In this document: one piece after another, positions 45,455 to 56,319 of the stretch
How the letters are laid out: the number at the start of each line of letters is the position of its first letter
How positions within the stretch are numbered: the stretch's first letter is position 1
Assembly: GCF_048564905.1 (NCBI RefSeq)
Contig: NC_133006.1
Coordinates: forward strand, 28,455,501-28,519,500
Direction of reading: 5' to 3'
Length of the DNA: 64,000 nucleotides
Source: Vicugna pacos
Lineage: Eukaryota; Chordata; Mammalia; Artiodactyla; Camelidae
Notes under the pieces: model-generated
What the model was told of the DNA's origin: nothing
Seen by the model: only the letters and a program-made list of their open reading frames with translations
Database searches by the model: none
Made by a program: the position numbers and the translations under genes

Positions 45455-46588
45455 GGTATATTTGGACTGCACATTGCTTCACTCCTCTGCTGTATCCCTT
45501 TCACTCTCTGCCCTGTGGCTCCTCTGAAATGAGGAGGTGGGACCCTGTGGGAACTTGCTCTGTTCTTAACAGGTGCAATGCAGGAGTGGGTGCCATTTGA
45601 GCATCATTGTCCTCGGGGCAGTAGGCTTTCATTCTCCAGGCACAGAGACCTAAGATCCATGCTGGTAGTGTCCTCAGAAGTTCCTGTTGAGATTGGGTAA
45701 CTAATGCAGAAACTCACCCATGTGTTGTTGTTTTTGCCTGCTATTTATTTTATCTTACTCTCTGCACCCTTGCTCCCTTAGAACACATTCCTACATATAA
45801 TAAATGAATATAAGGATCTGACTCTCCCGCTGCTAGGGGAAAAGCCAGGCTAAGATGTCATTATATTAAATGTATCTCTTTCTTTCTGGTAATATGTATA
45901 TATTTTTTCTTAATACTCTTTCTTTGGCTCTGGTATTTTTAATAAAGTGATTGCCCTTATAGTATAATATTTATGTATAATAACTTGATTAAAACTTTTA
46001 TATGTCTTTCAGCATATATAATATTAACAAGTTATAATCACTAACTAATATTAATAGTTATAATCACTAACAGTTTTTTAAAAGTCAAATTTGATTCAGC
46101 ATGCTTTATATTTTAGCTTGCTAGAGTAACAGCAGAAATATTTGTTCTGTCAAATGGCATTCCTTTAATACCAGCAGATAGCTCATATTACATTATATTG
46201 TTTAGGTCCTGATTTGTTATTATAGATAACTTGAATATTCCTCTCATATTTCCATATTAAAATCAGTAGTACAATTTACACCTTCAGATACTTTAGCTAT
46301 AATAGTTATCAATTTAATACTCAAGAGATTTAAAGTTGAAAGCTTCTTCATGGCTAAAATTTACTTGACACAAAACACGTTCAAATAATGTTCAATTCCT
46401 TCAGGCCAGGCTGGTGTAATGCCAATTTTGTGAAGTAGCTCAGTGTTTACATTTTTGTCTCTCTATGGACATTTATTTCCCTGAGATATCAACCCCCGCC
46501 CCCCATTGAGGACAACTCCCATTCTGCTGGGGTTAATATTTCCCCACTGTTGTGTATTTTAAAGAAGGATGGTTTTGGAATATGAAAA
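45455..46588. other. Unannotated DNA
   Basis: I recognise no gene or named repeat. AT-rich, with a C-run at about 46494-46503. Confidence 0.5.
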
Positions 46589-46589
46589 A

Positions 46590-46680
46590 GAGAAATTGGT
46601 TCTCTGCCCCACCACCTGCCAGATACGGATCTGTTAGGTAAATCTCTTAAATACTATGGACTTTAGTTTCCTCAATGAAG
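46590..46680 (+). mobile_element. MIR fragment
   Basis: 'tctgccccaccacctgccag', 'gttaggtaaatctcttaaat' and 'ctttagtttcctcaatgaag' match the MIR 5' half and core (gcaagtcacttaacctctct, cctcagtttcctcatctg). It is cut short by the MaLR LTR that follows. Confidence 0.65.
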
Positions 46681-46689
46681 CAGATTGTG

Positions 46690-47330
46690 TCTCCTAAAAA
46701 TGTCACGGCAATATTTCTGGTCCTGCTCCTCCAGAAACTTGCTACTCCCTTTCAATAGGTGAAAAGTCCTTTCACCTTCCCCTTCTCGAAACTGGGCAAG
46801 TTTCTGACTTTTCCAATAAATAGAGCATGGTACAAATAACAATACAGGACTTCCACGGCTAGATTCAAAAGGGCAATACAACTTCCTCTTGGCTCTCTGT
46901 CCTTCTCTTGGAATGCTTGCCCTTGGAATCCAGCCATCATGCTGATAGGAAGCCCAGACTAGTTCACTTAGAGAAGTCAAATGGAGAGGCCCACGGGGAG
47001 AAGAACTCAGGCTCCTAGCCCACATTCAAAATTAACAGCCAGATATTGAGTGAATGAGCCTTCTGCTGATTCAACTCCAGCCTTCGAGTCTTCCAGTGAG
47101 GCCCCACAACACATCACGGAGCAGAGGAAGTTATCACTGCTGCATCTTACCTGAACTCTTGAACCACAAATCCATGAGCATAAGAAATGGTTACTTTATG
47201 TCATTAAATTTGGGGCTTTGTTATGCAGCCACAGTAACAGGAAGAGATTTGGGCACAGGCAAGTACTGAGAGGTCTGCCATTACAAAACCTAAAAGTGTG
47301 GCCACAGTTTGGGAACCAAATGGCATCCTG
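46690..47330 (+). mobile_element. MaLR LTR (MLT1-like) plus start of internal region (fossil)
   Basis: LTR text at about 46690-47255: 'gcaagtttctgacttttcca', 'gaatccagccatcatgctga', 'ggaagcccagactagttcac', 'atggagaggcccac', 'ccagccttcgagtcttccag', 'cccttgagcat'-type end and 'ttgttatgcagccacagtaa'. Then 47262-47325 reads 'tactgagaggtctgccatta', 'aaacctaaaagtgtggccac', which resembles the beginning of the MaLR internal region. Both minus-strand frames in this interval (46672-47025 and 46752-46940) are antisense to the LTR and not genes. Confidence 0.68.
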
Positions 47331-47334
47331 AAGT

Positions 47335-50300
47335 TAGAAGGACCTTGGAGAGTCTCCCTGGTCTTTTCCTACTCATAGCCCAGAATAATAACCAAGAACT
47401 AATAAGAGTCCTGGTTGTGATCATGTCTTGAAGTGCTTCCTGATTTGATGGGGAATAAGAAAATGGAAGTTGGACATTCTGTAATGGTTACTGGGAGAAA
47501 TAGAATTCTCACTGACAGCATTAGTGCTAGGTTCCCACTTTGATGTAGTCCCCATTCTGCTGTTCCCTGATTTGTCTGCTTTTGGTACAGAGGTGTAGTA
47601 TCCAGCAAAGACGAGAGAAATGATATTAATTCTCTAAACTAATCTTTATTTTGGAAAAAATGAACATGATCTTTTGAATGTTTTCTCAAATGAAAAGAGA
47701 TCTCTCCCTATAGCTGATTCTACCACTTTCCCAATAAATATTTTCATCTCGCTAAAGCCTCTTTTGTTCACTCATCCTTTAAGCAAATCTACTTTAATCC
47801 TAGAGTTTATAGTGAAAAAGTAGCTGACAGGGATATAATATAATTTATCAGCTTTACCAGTTTCTGCAGTTTTAAATATTTCATTTTTCTTTCTATCTTA
47901 GTAGTACTCAGCTTGACTGTTCCATCTCTAAAAGTTGAAGAAGCAATGGATACAAAATTCCCATAAGATTCTTAGTTTCTGGACCCTAGCCTGGTGAAAA
48001 GGTTAGCTGAAAGGGACATTATTACGATGTTAGCAATAACTCAATTTTGTAAGCACTGTCTCTTTTTTTATTGCCCTCTTCTGTTTCAATTTTTTTTCCA
48101 TCCTTTTCTCTGTCCCCAAAGTAAAAAATGCAATTGCCAAACTGAGGACTGGGAAAGATAATATGGCTTAAGAAGCACCCAAAGGCCTCCTGTTTTCCAA
48201 ATAAACACAACGACAGCTGTCTAGAGAGATTTATCATTGCACGTGGTAAAAACCCCTTTGGCTGACTTATTTATTTATTTATTTGTTTGTTTGTTTGTTT
48301 ATTTGTATTATGCCTACCTCACCCCCTTATCCTCTTCTTTACACTCTGTGGCTGCTGGTTCCTGTTTATCATTTATTTAGGGGGTACATTTTCATCCATT
48401 CCACAAAGGTGACACCACATCTATTTCCAGTGACAGTTTCCAAATAGGCTAGTCTAGCCTGATTAAGTGAGTAGGGAGTTTCTTTTCTTTTTCCTTAAAA
48501 AATAATTATTCACATAGACTAGCAGGTAGGTGGGCGTCGGAACATATTAGTCTTCCTTGTCACAGTTAAAATTTAGTTAACGTTCAAAGCCTTATTGATT
48601 GGGGAAATTCTATATTTCCGAAAAATCTTTGCTTAATTGTCTGAAAAGTGGCAGTTGCCTTTACCAAGGCAATTATTCAGTAAACAAATGTCACAATAAG
48701 CTATTTGGAGATTTATAATCTTACCACAAGAGATTATTGGCCAATTTATGACCAGTAACATGTGAATAAGTCAAGTGAAGATTCAGAATTAACAGGGTAC
48801 ATATTTTGGCAAATAAGTTATCTTCGTTCAGGCAGATTTGAAGAGCATAATAGTCATGATGACAAAGACTATGATAGTAATAATTGCTTAAGCCCCTAAA
48901 ACTGGAATGTAAGACCTTCCTCCTTACATGGAATTGTATAATTTAGTTAACAATGCTAAGAAAGCAAAATTAAAAGACAGCCTTACCTTCTGTGCATTTA
49001 ATGGTTAAACTTCTATTCTAAAAAATATCAATATTAAAATAATGGAAATTATCAGCTGGAGAATGGGTGCATCTTTCATGATGTCAGATGGTTCTACCTG
49101 GTTAGTTTCCTCTGTACTGGGAATAATAGTAACTTGGACAAAGGCTGCTGTTTAGGGCCATTGGCCTCTTGGCTCTCCATCACGCCTGGGGAGAATCATG
49201 TAATCTGCATCACTGGATATATCACTACTATAGTTCAAAGAGATTATTTTGTTTGTTTGAATTGTTTGCTTTTACTTTTCCACCCTAAATAATTGATTGT
49301 TATAGAAGACAGTCCAAGATGCCTCTCTCAAGCCTCTCAATCCGAAGTATCTAAAAACTCATGAAGTCACACTCAGTTTAAAGGCCTGTTTTCAAAGGAG
49401 GAAATGAAATTAAAATCAATAGTAGTGGACTTGCTTACATAGCTCCCATCCTGATGCTGTGTGTCAGGCAGTGTACACTGCAGTGCCCTTGGCAACCCAG
49501 ATCTCTTCACAGGCTCTGGTGGGGCTGTAGAATTGGATGTGACAGAAACAGGTATTTTTTTTTCAGTTTACATGCCCTGTTTGGCTGATATCTCCCAAAC
49601 ATGGTACTGCAGTAGTATAGCTGAGACCTGAGTTGGTACCAGTTTCAGACACACACTGTTACCAACTTTAACCATGGAATTCCAGAGCCTGGTGGAAAAC
49701 CCAGATAGCTCTGCTCTCCTCACAGTGAGTTCTTCTCTGGGAACTTCATTGTTCTTTCCTGCCCCCAGATTTCAGTCATGGCCACCCAGACGCATTCACT
49801 AAATCTCAGGCTCAGTTTTGAAGCTTCCCTCCCAGAAAATCCCCTGACTCCAAATAGAATAATTACCTTGTACCTGCTGAGAGCTATGCCAACTAAGGAG
49901 AGTTAGGAATGATAACATTGGCTAAACTATACAGTTTCATGAGGGCAAATGATGCTTTCCAGATTTGCATCAATTAAAAAGGATCATTCAGGAGGCTTAG
50001 AATGAATCAGAGAAGTCTTGCGCACAGATGACCTTCTGTCTGTAAAGCTAAAGAGACAAGCATTGGCAGGATTTTGAAAGCTTTCCTTGTGAGACCTATT
50101 TTACTGGCCTAGTGAAGTTTATTTCATTATTTTATTTTACTATCAAGAGCCTAACTATGTGATTTAGACAGATGCTCCTCTTCTTATAGACTCTAACTTC
50201 ATAAATTAAAAAACAAATCAATATATAAGACTACGGTATATAACTACACATACAGTAAATACCATGTGAACCAAAGATAAAAGTAAATACTTAGAAAAAG

Positions 50301-50905
50301 AAAAAATTTTAAGTACACTAAATGTTAGTAGCAACCACTTAGTTGTGAGACAATATACAGCTAATTAATCCTCTTTATTATCATTCTCAGAAATGAATGT
50401 ATATTATTTTTGTATTAGAGAAAAATACTAATAATTTGGAAATCAACACACAAGAGGATAATTGTGATTTCTCTTTATTGTTTTCAAAAGTAAGAAATTA
50501 CATGGCCTAAAATATAGAACTGTAGATTTTTTTGTATGGCTCCCTGGTGTTACTGTTTTAGGAGCCTAATCTCTGAAAATAGATGAAAATTTTTATTTTA
50601 ATGGGAAAAAAATGTAGTTGCTCTCCCCACAATTCTCAAATATTCTTAGCTTATATTTACCTTCAGATATGAATATGTCATCCATTAATTTTATGTCAAA
50701 CGTCTAAAATTTATATTTTCAGCCTATAGGTCTTTAGATGCAAACATGTCCCAGGTTTTTTACTCACAACTATGTATAATTTTACAGACCCTAAAATTAC
50801 CTCCTTTGCTGTGTCCCAAATGTTTTTAGTATTCTTGGATTTGGTAGCTTCCATAATGTTTTGTGCTGCTCGTATAATTTCACTTCATCTTTGACTTTCC
50901 AAAAT
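47335..50905. other. Unannotated DNA
   Basis: About 3.5 kb with no gene or confidently named repeat. Bases 47335-47640 may be eroded MaLR internal sequence. Bases 49440-49870 are GC-richer and LTR-like in texture, but I cannot assign a family. The TTTA/TTTG run is listed separately. Confidence 0.45.
48267..48305 (+). repeat. (TTTA)n(TTTG)n simple repeat
   Basis: About four TTAT units followed by about four TTTG units and ATTTG. It resembles the A+T tail of an inverted SINE, but no SINE body follows. Confidence 0.85.
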
Positions 50906-50921
50906 GAAAAGTGTCATTTTC

Positions 50922-51315
50922 TGTAGAATAGATAAACAAGATTATACTGTGTAACACAGGGAAATATATATAAGATCTTATGGTAGCTCACAGAGAAAAA
51001 AATGTGACAATGAATATATATATATGTTTATGTATAACTGAAAAATTGTGCTCTACACTGGAATTTGACACAACATTGTAAAATGATTACAACTCAATAA
51101 AAATGTTTTTTAAAAAAGCAACATAATTATAATTAGCAGTAAAAAAAATAATAATAATTCTAAAATGATGTGGACTCTTCTAGCTTGACTGATAACAGCA
51201 GAGAAAGCTGTTAGAGGGAGGAAAGTTTTCTTGCTTTTGGATCGTTACCTACAATGTAAAAAGATGTATGACTCCAATAAACACAGGAAAAAGAATTCAC
51301 AAAAAAAAAGAAGAA
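50922..51315 (+). mobile_element. L1 3' end carrying a 3' transduction, with perfect 16-bp target-site duplication
   Basis: The L1 part runs 50922-51106: 'agaatagataaacaagatta', 'tactgtgtaacacagggaaa', 'aaattgtgctctacactgga', 'atttgacacaacattgtaaa', with AATAAA at 51096-51101. The tail is short and is followed by about 190 bp unlike L1, a second AATAAA at 51276-51281 and a poly(A) at 51300-51309. The direct repeat 'gaaaagtgtcattttc' occurs exactly at 50906-50921 and 51316-51331, enclosing both parts. The left edge TG/AAAA fits the L1 endonuclease preference. The insertion looks young for this window: its target repeat is still perfect. Confidence 0.85.
51107..51300 (+). other. Candidate L1-transduced flanking sequence
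   Basis: Non-L1 sequence between the L1's own poly(A) signal and the final poly(A). It contains A-rich text at 51141-51158, then apparently unique text ('gtggactcttctagcttgac', 'ggatcgttacctacaatg') and AATAAA at 51276. If the L1 transcript read through its weak signal, this is a copy of DNA downstream of the source L1 elsewhere in the genome. A two-step insertion into the first A tail is the alternative. Confidence 0.7.
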
Positions 51316-51331
51316 GAAAAGTGTCATTTTC

Positions 51332-51596
51332 ATTTTCAGTGTAATTTCCTATTGCTCCAATCTCTTCATAATTTTTTTTTTTTTTTGGCTTTCTCTAGGA
51401 CAATCCCTGGAGGAGTGCTGAGCAGATTTGCGTAAGAAGTGTTTGCTGTGTTTTTCTCAGTTTTTCAAATTTAGGTAAGAGACTGCATCTCCTGTTATTT
51501 CTAGTGCTTTTCTTAAAAATGCCTCAATGAAAAAAATGAAAGTAGATTGTTTCCCAGGTACTTCCTGTCCCATGAGCATCTACAGACTGAAATGGA
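51332..51596. other. Unannotated DNA
   Basis: Host sequence that continues after the L1 target duplication. It contains a T-run at 51371-51386. No gene was recognised. Confidence 0.5.
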
Positions 51597-51690
51597 GGCG
51601 TGTAATGCATTGCCATGGCAGGTCGGGGCGTGGGGCGGGGCCAGGGCAGCTACAGTGACTCTGGCAGCTTGGGACTGAGTACAGGTAACA
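51597..51690 (+). promoter_or_regulatory. Isolated GC-box cluster with strong start context (candidate)
   Basis: Bases 51625-51642 read 'ggggcgtggggcggggcc', two overlapping Sp1/KLF-type GC boxes, in a spot with five CpG within about 50 bp while the neighbourhood has almost none. An ATG at 51615 has a strong Kozak context (gccATGG) and opens a 118-codon frame to 51971. The first 23 codons are Gly/Ser/Arg-rich ('MAGRGVGRGQGSYSDSGSLG'). They stop at a donor-like CAG|GTAACA at 51684/51685, after which the frame looks random. No domain, TATA box or downstream acceptor could be shown, so I do not call a gene. Confidence 0.35.
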
Positions 51691-52559
51691 GAATCATTGT
51701 GGCTCCTCAGAGCCTCTTCAAGTTGTCATTCCCTTGGCATTCTCAGTCCATTTGCAGAGTAACGTTGGTGGTAGAGCAGTGGCATTTAATCAGGAACTTG
51801 ATTCTACATAGATACTCTTCATGGGCAAGATTACAGAATATAAACCAAAGTGATAGGCTTGTGAAGGACTTATTGATATTGGCCCAGAGTATGTGCAGGA
51901 CCTGGAGAAGGGGCTTTTTTAAGTTTAAGCAAGTGCACAGTAAGGGAGATATGTGCTTACGCTGTATCTAACTTCATATTTGAAGATCTTGGAAAAACCC
52001 CAGTATTGAATAAATAATGTAGTTAATCTGGTAATTTGTCCTACATAAGTTGTACGATGAATCAGAAGTACCAGCATAAACATATATTTCACAACTGTCA
52101 AATGTTCTTTTAATTCTGACTCCAAATAAATTATTGAGTGATACTGGGTGTAACAAAAAAAAAAAAAAGAAAGAAAATAAAAGATTTATAGAAGGTTTTG
52201 TCATCATAACTCTGTTTCCCTAATGCCTTCCTCTGCTTTCATTTGCTACCCAAATAAATAAACAAATAAATAATTTGGACAGGACTTGAGAAAGTGAGAG
52301 AGACAGGAAAACTACCCAGGTGATTTTTGAGCAATTTCAATGTTAGCAGTATTTTCCCATTAATATATTGGTATTTTGCAGGTGCTTTATTGCTAATTAA
52401 TGCTGATCCATAAACAATATAGCTCTCATCCCCAAGGCTTTACCCATTCCTGTCTTTGTCTATAAGCCAAAAAACAACCAAATGTGTTGTTGTTGGATTC
52501 TATAGTTTGGGTGATCCTGCAGTGGATAATTTTATGGAGAGATTAAGAATTTTATATTT
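51691..52559. other. Unannotated DNA
   Basis: No gene was recognised. It contains A-runs at 52156-52170 and an AAAT run at 52251-52274. Confidence 0.5.
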
Positions 52560-52715
52560 AATCATTTTATTTGGCATATAAATATATAAGTAATAAATAT
52601 ATATGTAAATAATAAGGATTTATATATAAATATATAAATAATAAGTATTTACATACAAATTAATAAAATGAAATATATATATGTATCTGCTCAGTTATAT
52701 ACGTATATATAGTTG
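52560..52715. repeat. AT-rich low-complexity tract
   Basis: Irregular TATA/ATAAAT text with near-repeats of 'ataaatatataa' at roughly 40-bp spacing. It is likely slippage-derived. Confidence 0.8.
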
Positions 52716-54808
52716 TTAAACTGTGGCAAATGAATTAACTTCGTAACTTGAACATTCTTTTGATAAAGACAACCACCAGTTACCAGTTGATGCTAAAACC
52801 ATTGGGTAAATGATCTTAGGATACTGCATATTCACTGGATTTAAAAATATCACTCACTCATGCATTATTTATTATAAACTGAATGGATACCTTTATAATG
52901 GACATACCTTTAAACACTTCAAACAAGTGACCAAATTTATCTTCACCAATAGTGAAATAAAACTAGCGCCGTTTGATGTGAGGCAGTAAAAAAAATACAC
53001 AACATCCCCTATGTGATGTTTTTGCCAAAGAAAAAAAATAATGTTAATATAAATGCAGTCAGTCATGAGAAAACAGTCAAGGAGGGCCAGACTATGGGAC
53101 AATCCCAACATGAAAACTGGCCTGAAGTCTTCAAAAATTCATATCATGTCTCAACACTGTGGAATAACATAGGTATAATTAAATTAATTTTAATGATGTT
53201 TTCCTTGCATTGTGGGTTTGTAGGAAAATGTTCTTATTCTCAAAAAAATGCATAATAAGGTATTTGGAGGTGAATTGTCATTTTGTCTGCAAATGACTTC
53301 CAAATAGTTGACCACCACCATTAACAACCAAGGTATTAAAACATCCAAACAGAAGGAAAGCAACAGGGGCAAAATATTCATTAGTAGTGAAAATAGTGAA
53401 GGGTAGATGAATGTTCATTGTACTGTGTTTCAACTTTTCTATTTAGCAGATGCTGAGTGATACCTTCTACCCATAGCTAAAAGATTTGAAAACAGATGAG
53501 TGCTTAGGGAAACTTATTTCCTTACAGGGTTTCTCAGGGAGCTGTGTGTGCAATTCGTTCGTAGCCAGGTGTCTATTAATGGCTTTAGATTGTTTAGAGG
53601 GTAAGCATCAAATAGATATGGCAGTGAGACATCTAGGCGTGAAATTTGTGGCATATGTGACTATAAAACTATGAATATAAATGTGCATTCATGGATAAGA
53701 GAGAGAATATATATGTATATATCAGTATATGATGTTTATAGCTGTAGTAAATTTAGAAGAGCTATTTATAATTAAGAGCATATTGAATAGCTTTAGATCA
53801 TCTATATTAGTGTGCACATTTGTAACTGTACCTGATTTCCAAAGGTACAAGAATGATAGGAAGATCAATACCACTCTCGTTGATTGTAAGAGTCTGGAAA
53901 GATTAGCTTGGACATTTTCACAGACTAAATGACAATATAACAAATCAAAAACGTTGAGGTCAAATAAAAGGCAACCCTAATCCCCACACCTTTGTGAGCA
54001 GTGGTGAGATCATTCCTCACGTGTGGCCTAGAACCAGCAAACACGGATGCTTGCTTGCATATTTCACCTCTTTTGGCCACAGGAAGCTCTTGTCTTCTTT
54101 ACCTCAAACACTCTCTGAGTCTTTTATTTTCCAGTTCATTTCCTGTTTCAATTTATTTTCTAAGAAAAACCTTGATATTACAAAGAACCAGCACAGGAAT
54201 TAAAATCAACTTGAAATTTCTTTGGATAGAGAAAGAAGCATTGCCTTGGCCATCTGTTAAATGTATTTGAACAGGTCTGGCAGACTATTGCATCTGCTCT
54301 TGTCTTTCCTTATAGCTTTATCAGTTTTAAAGGTCAATTGTGATGGTGTTTATTAAAGAAAAGGACAAAGGAATTGGCTTCACCTTCAAATCTTTCACAT
54401 ACTTTGCATTAAGCTATCTTATCAAGACATATAACCCATTAGAGCAAATATGGCTACATTTGTGGATTATAAAGCATGTAGAGTTTTTCTTCATTACAGA
54501 AGGATTTGTTTTCCTTTTAATTACTACAGGTCAAATTAAAGTATGAGTATAATGGAAAATTGAGGAAAAAAATTAAGTACATGTATCTCTAATCTGTTTA
54601 AATCATTATAGCCATCAATGATATCCTTCTTAAAGCATCAGTTAGCCAAAGCAAATACTTCAAAATTTTGCAGATTAAGTGTCTCTCGACCAAGTCCAAC
54701 AACAAACATAGAAAATGAAATCATCGGTTGATTTTTTTGCTTACATATAATTTTTTTATTAAAAAGAATATGCATCCTAATTAATGTTACCCTTTAAAGT
54801 GGGAAAGG
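52716..54808. other. Unannotated DNA
   Basis: I recognise no gene or named repeat. Opposite-strand frames at 53722-53943 and 53729-53932 overlap almost fully, and neither has a domain. Confidence 0.5.
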
Positions 54809-54811
54809 ATT

Positions 54812-54870
54812 ATTTTAATTTATTGAGCACTTTCTATGTCCCATGCCCAGTACTAGATACTTTTCTGAGT
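54812..54870 (-). mobile_element. MIR 3'-end fragment, inverted
   Basis: 'ttattgagcactttctatgt', 'cccatgcccagtactagat' and 'acttttctgagtaaatt' match the reverse-complement MIR end (attgagcgcttactatgtgccaggcactgttctaag). Confidence 0.6.
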
Positions 54871-54874
54871 AAAT

Positions 54875-56054
54875 TACTTCTAACCCCAAAGAAAACTTAA
54901 ACATTTAGGTACATATTTTGGGTGGTACAAACTGGAAATTATTTTGGGGGGAATTAAGGTGGATACATTGGCAAAGGAGACTGATAAGCAATGCCCAGAG
55001 ACATAGGCAAACATCCAGGAGAAAGTGGCAGAGTGAGAGTGAAAAATAGAGGGTGCCTTCCAGAAATCAAGAATGCCAACTGGGTTAAATGCTGCTGAGA
55101 GAATAAGATGATCCTGGCATAGATCCACTGAGTTGACTATCATAAAAGTCATAGGTGGCCAGTTTGGAGGAATGGTGAGGACAAGAGCCAGACTAGAGTT
55201 GCTTGAGGAATGAGGAGACAGAGTTTGTTTCAACATTGAGCACTTCCTACCCCTCAGAACTGTCTGACAATGAAATGGATGACCTAGGAGATAACGTGTT
55301 TCCAGTCAACCGAAATACTCAACGTGATTTTCAGTTTTCAATAAAGTTGTAACATTGGTTTAAACTCCTGTTGGGAGGTGAGAAAAAAGATGCTCTATTT
55401 AATATCTAAACTCTTTGGGGAAACAGCCACTTTCTGTGAACTAGAGAAGATTTGGGAATTATGTTTAGATTTCTATACATTTCCATACAGAACATCTTGT
55501 TCTTTAAATACTAAATTCGCAGTTGTAGGTGAAGATTGAGATATACAGATGCTGAGAACCTCCTATGAGATTCAATAACTAAACTCTCAGGTAATTAGAA
55601 GGCAAAAAGAAATACGAAATAGCTGGGAAGTGGTAACAGAAACATTATCTCCTCAAAATTATTGGGAAAAATGAGATTTTTGACTGACAAGAGATATTCT
55701 TCTAAATACAATATGGAATAATAATGCCTTCATGCTAAAGGAAATAAAAGTAAGAACAAAACAAACAGAGAAAGCAGTAAAGACTTTTGCCTTGAAGAAA
55801 TTAAGGCATATCAGTAAATAAATACTGTATTTGCAGTTGTAAAATTAAACTTATGTCTATATAGCCAAAAGACGGGTTGTAACAGCTTGAAGTTGGATAG
55901 CAAAGGTGTTAAGGTCATTCTGAATAATAGCACATCTCACAATAGGAGAGATCCAATTTGAAACCAAAAAATTTGGAATCCCTTGTCCAAAGTTCCCCGT
56001 ATCAAAGATGACATCTATTGCTAGTAGGTGTATGATTATAGGATTAACTAAAAA
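54875..56054. other. Unannotated DNA with ancient LINE-like text
   Basis: No gene. Bases 54990-55225 ('caaatgctgctgagagaat'-like text at about 55085, 'gtggccagtttggaggaatg', 'ccagactagagttgcttgag') resemble a widespread ancient repeat tail that I cannot name with confidence. The minus-strand 118-codon frame over it has no domain. Confidence 0.4.
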
Positions 56055-56201
56055 GACTTTGTATGAGTATCTGCTGTGTCCATGACATTTTTCTGAGTAC
56101 TAGAGAAATAGTGAATAAACAGACACAAGTCCCTGACTTAACAGAGCCAGTGTTCTACTGCAAGAGACCAACAATGCCAGATTATTAAGTAAAGTGTATA
56201 G
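56055..56201 (-). mobile_element. Ancient repeat fragment of MIR/LINE-tail type
   Basis: 'gtatctgctgtgtccatgac', 'tctgagtactagagaaata', 'gtgaataaacagacacaagt' and 'ccctgacttaacagagcc' match the widespread ancient text 'cactgttctaggcactggggatacagcagtgaacaagacagacaa..ccctgcc'. The family is uncertain. Confidence 0.5.
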
Positions 56202-56315
56202 TATGCTCAACAGTGATAAGCACCAAGGAGAAAGAAAGTAAAAATAAATGGGGGTATGTATGCTCAACAGTGATAAGCACCAAGGAGAAAGAAAGTAAAA
56301 ATAAATGGGGGTATG
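56202..56315 (+). repeat. Perfect 57-bp tandem duplication
   Basis: 56202-56258 and 56259-56315 are identical, each starting 'tatgctcaacagtgataagc' and ending 'ataaatgggggtatg'. With no differences between copies, the duplication is recent or is an assembly artefact. The unit is 19 codons, so the overlapping minus-strand frame simply repeats 'TPIYFYFLSPWCLSLLS'. That repeat is a by-product and not a protein motif. Confidence 0.95.
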
Positions 56316-56319
56316 CAGT

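Noticed and set aside
46672-47025. 117-codon minus-strand frame
   Set aside because: It lies antisense within an MLT1-like LTR fossil and has no domain.
48267-48305. Possible second camelid SINE suggested by a TTTA/TTTG run
   Set aside because: No SINE body or B box follows the run.
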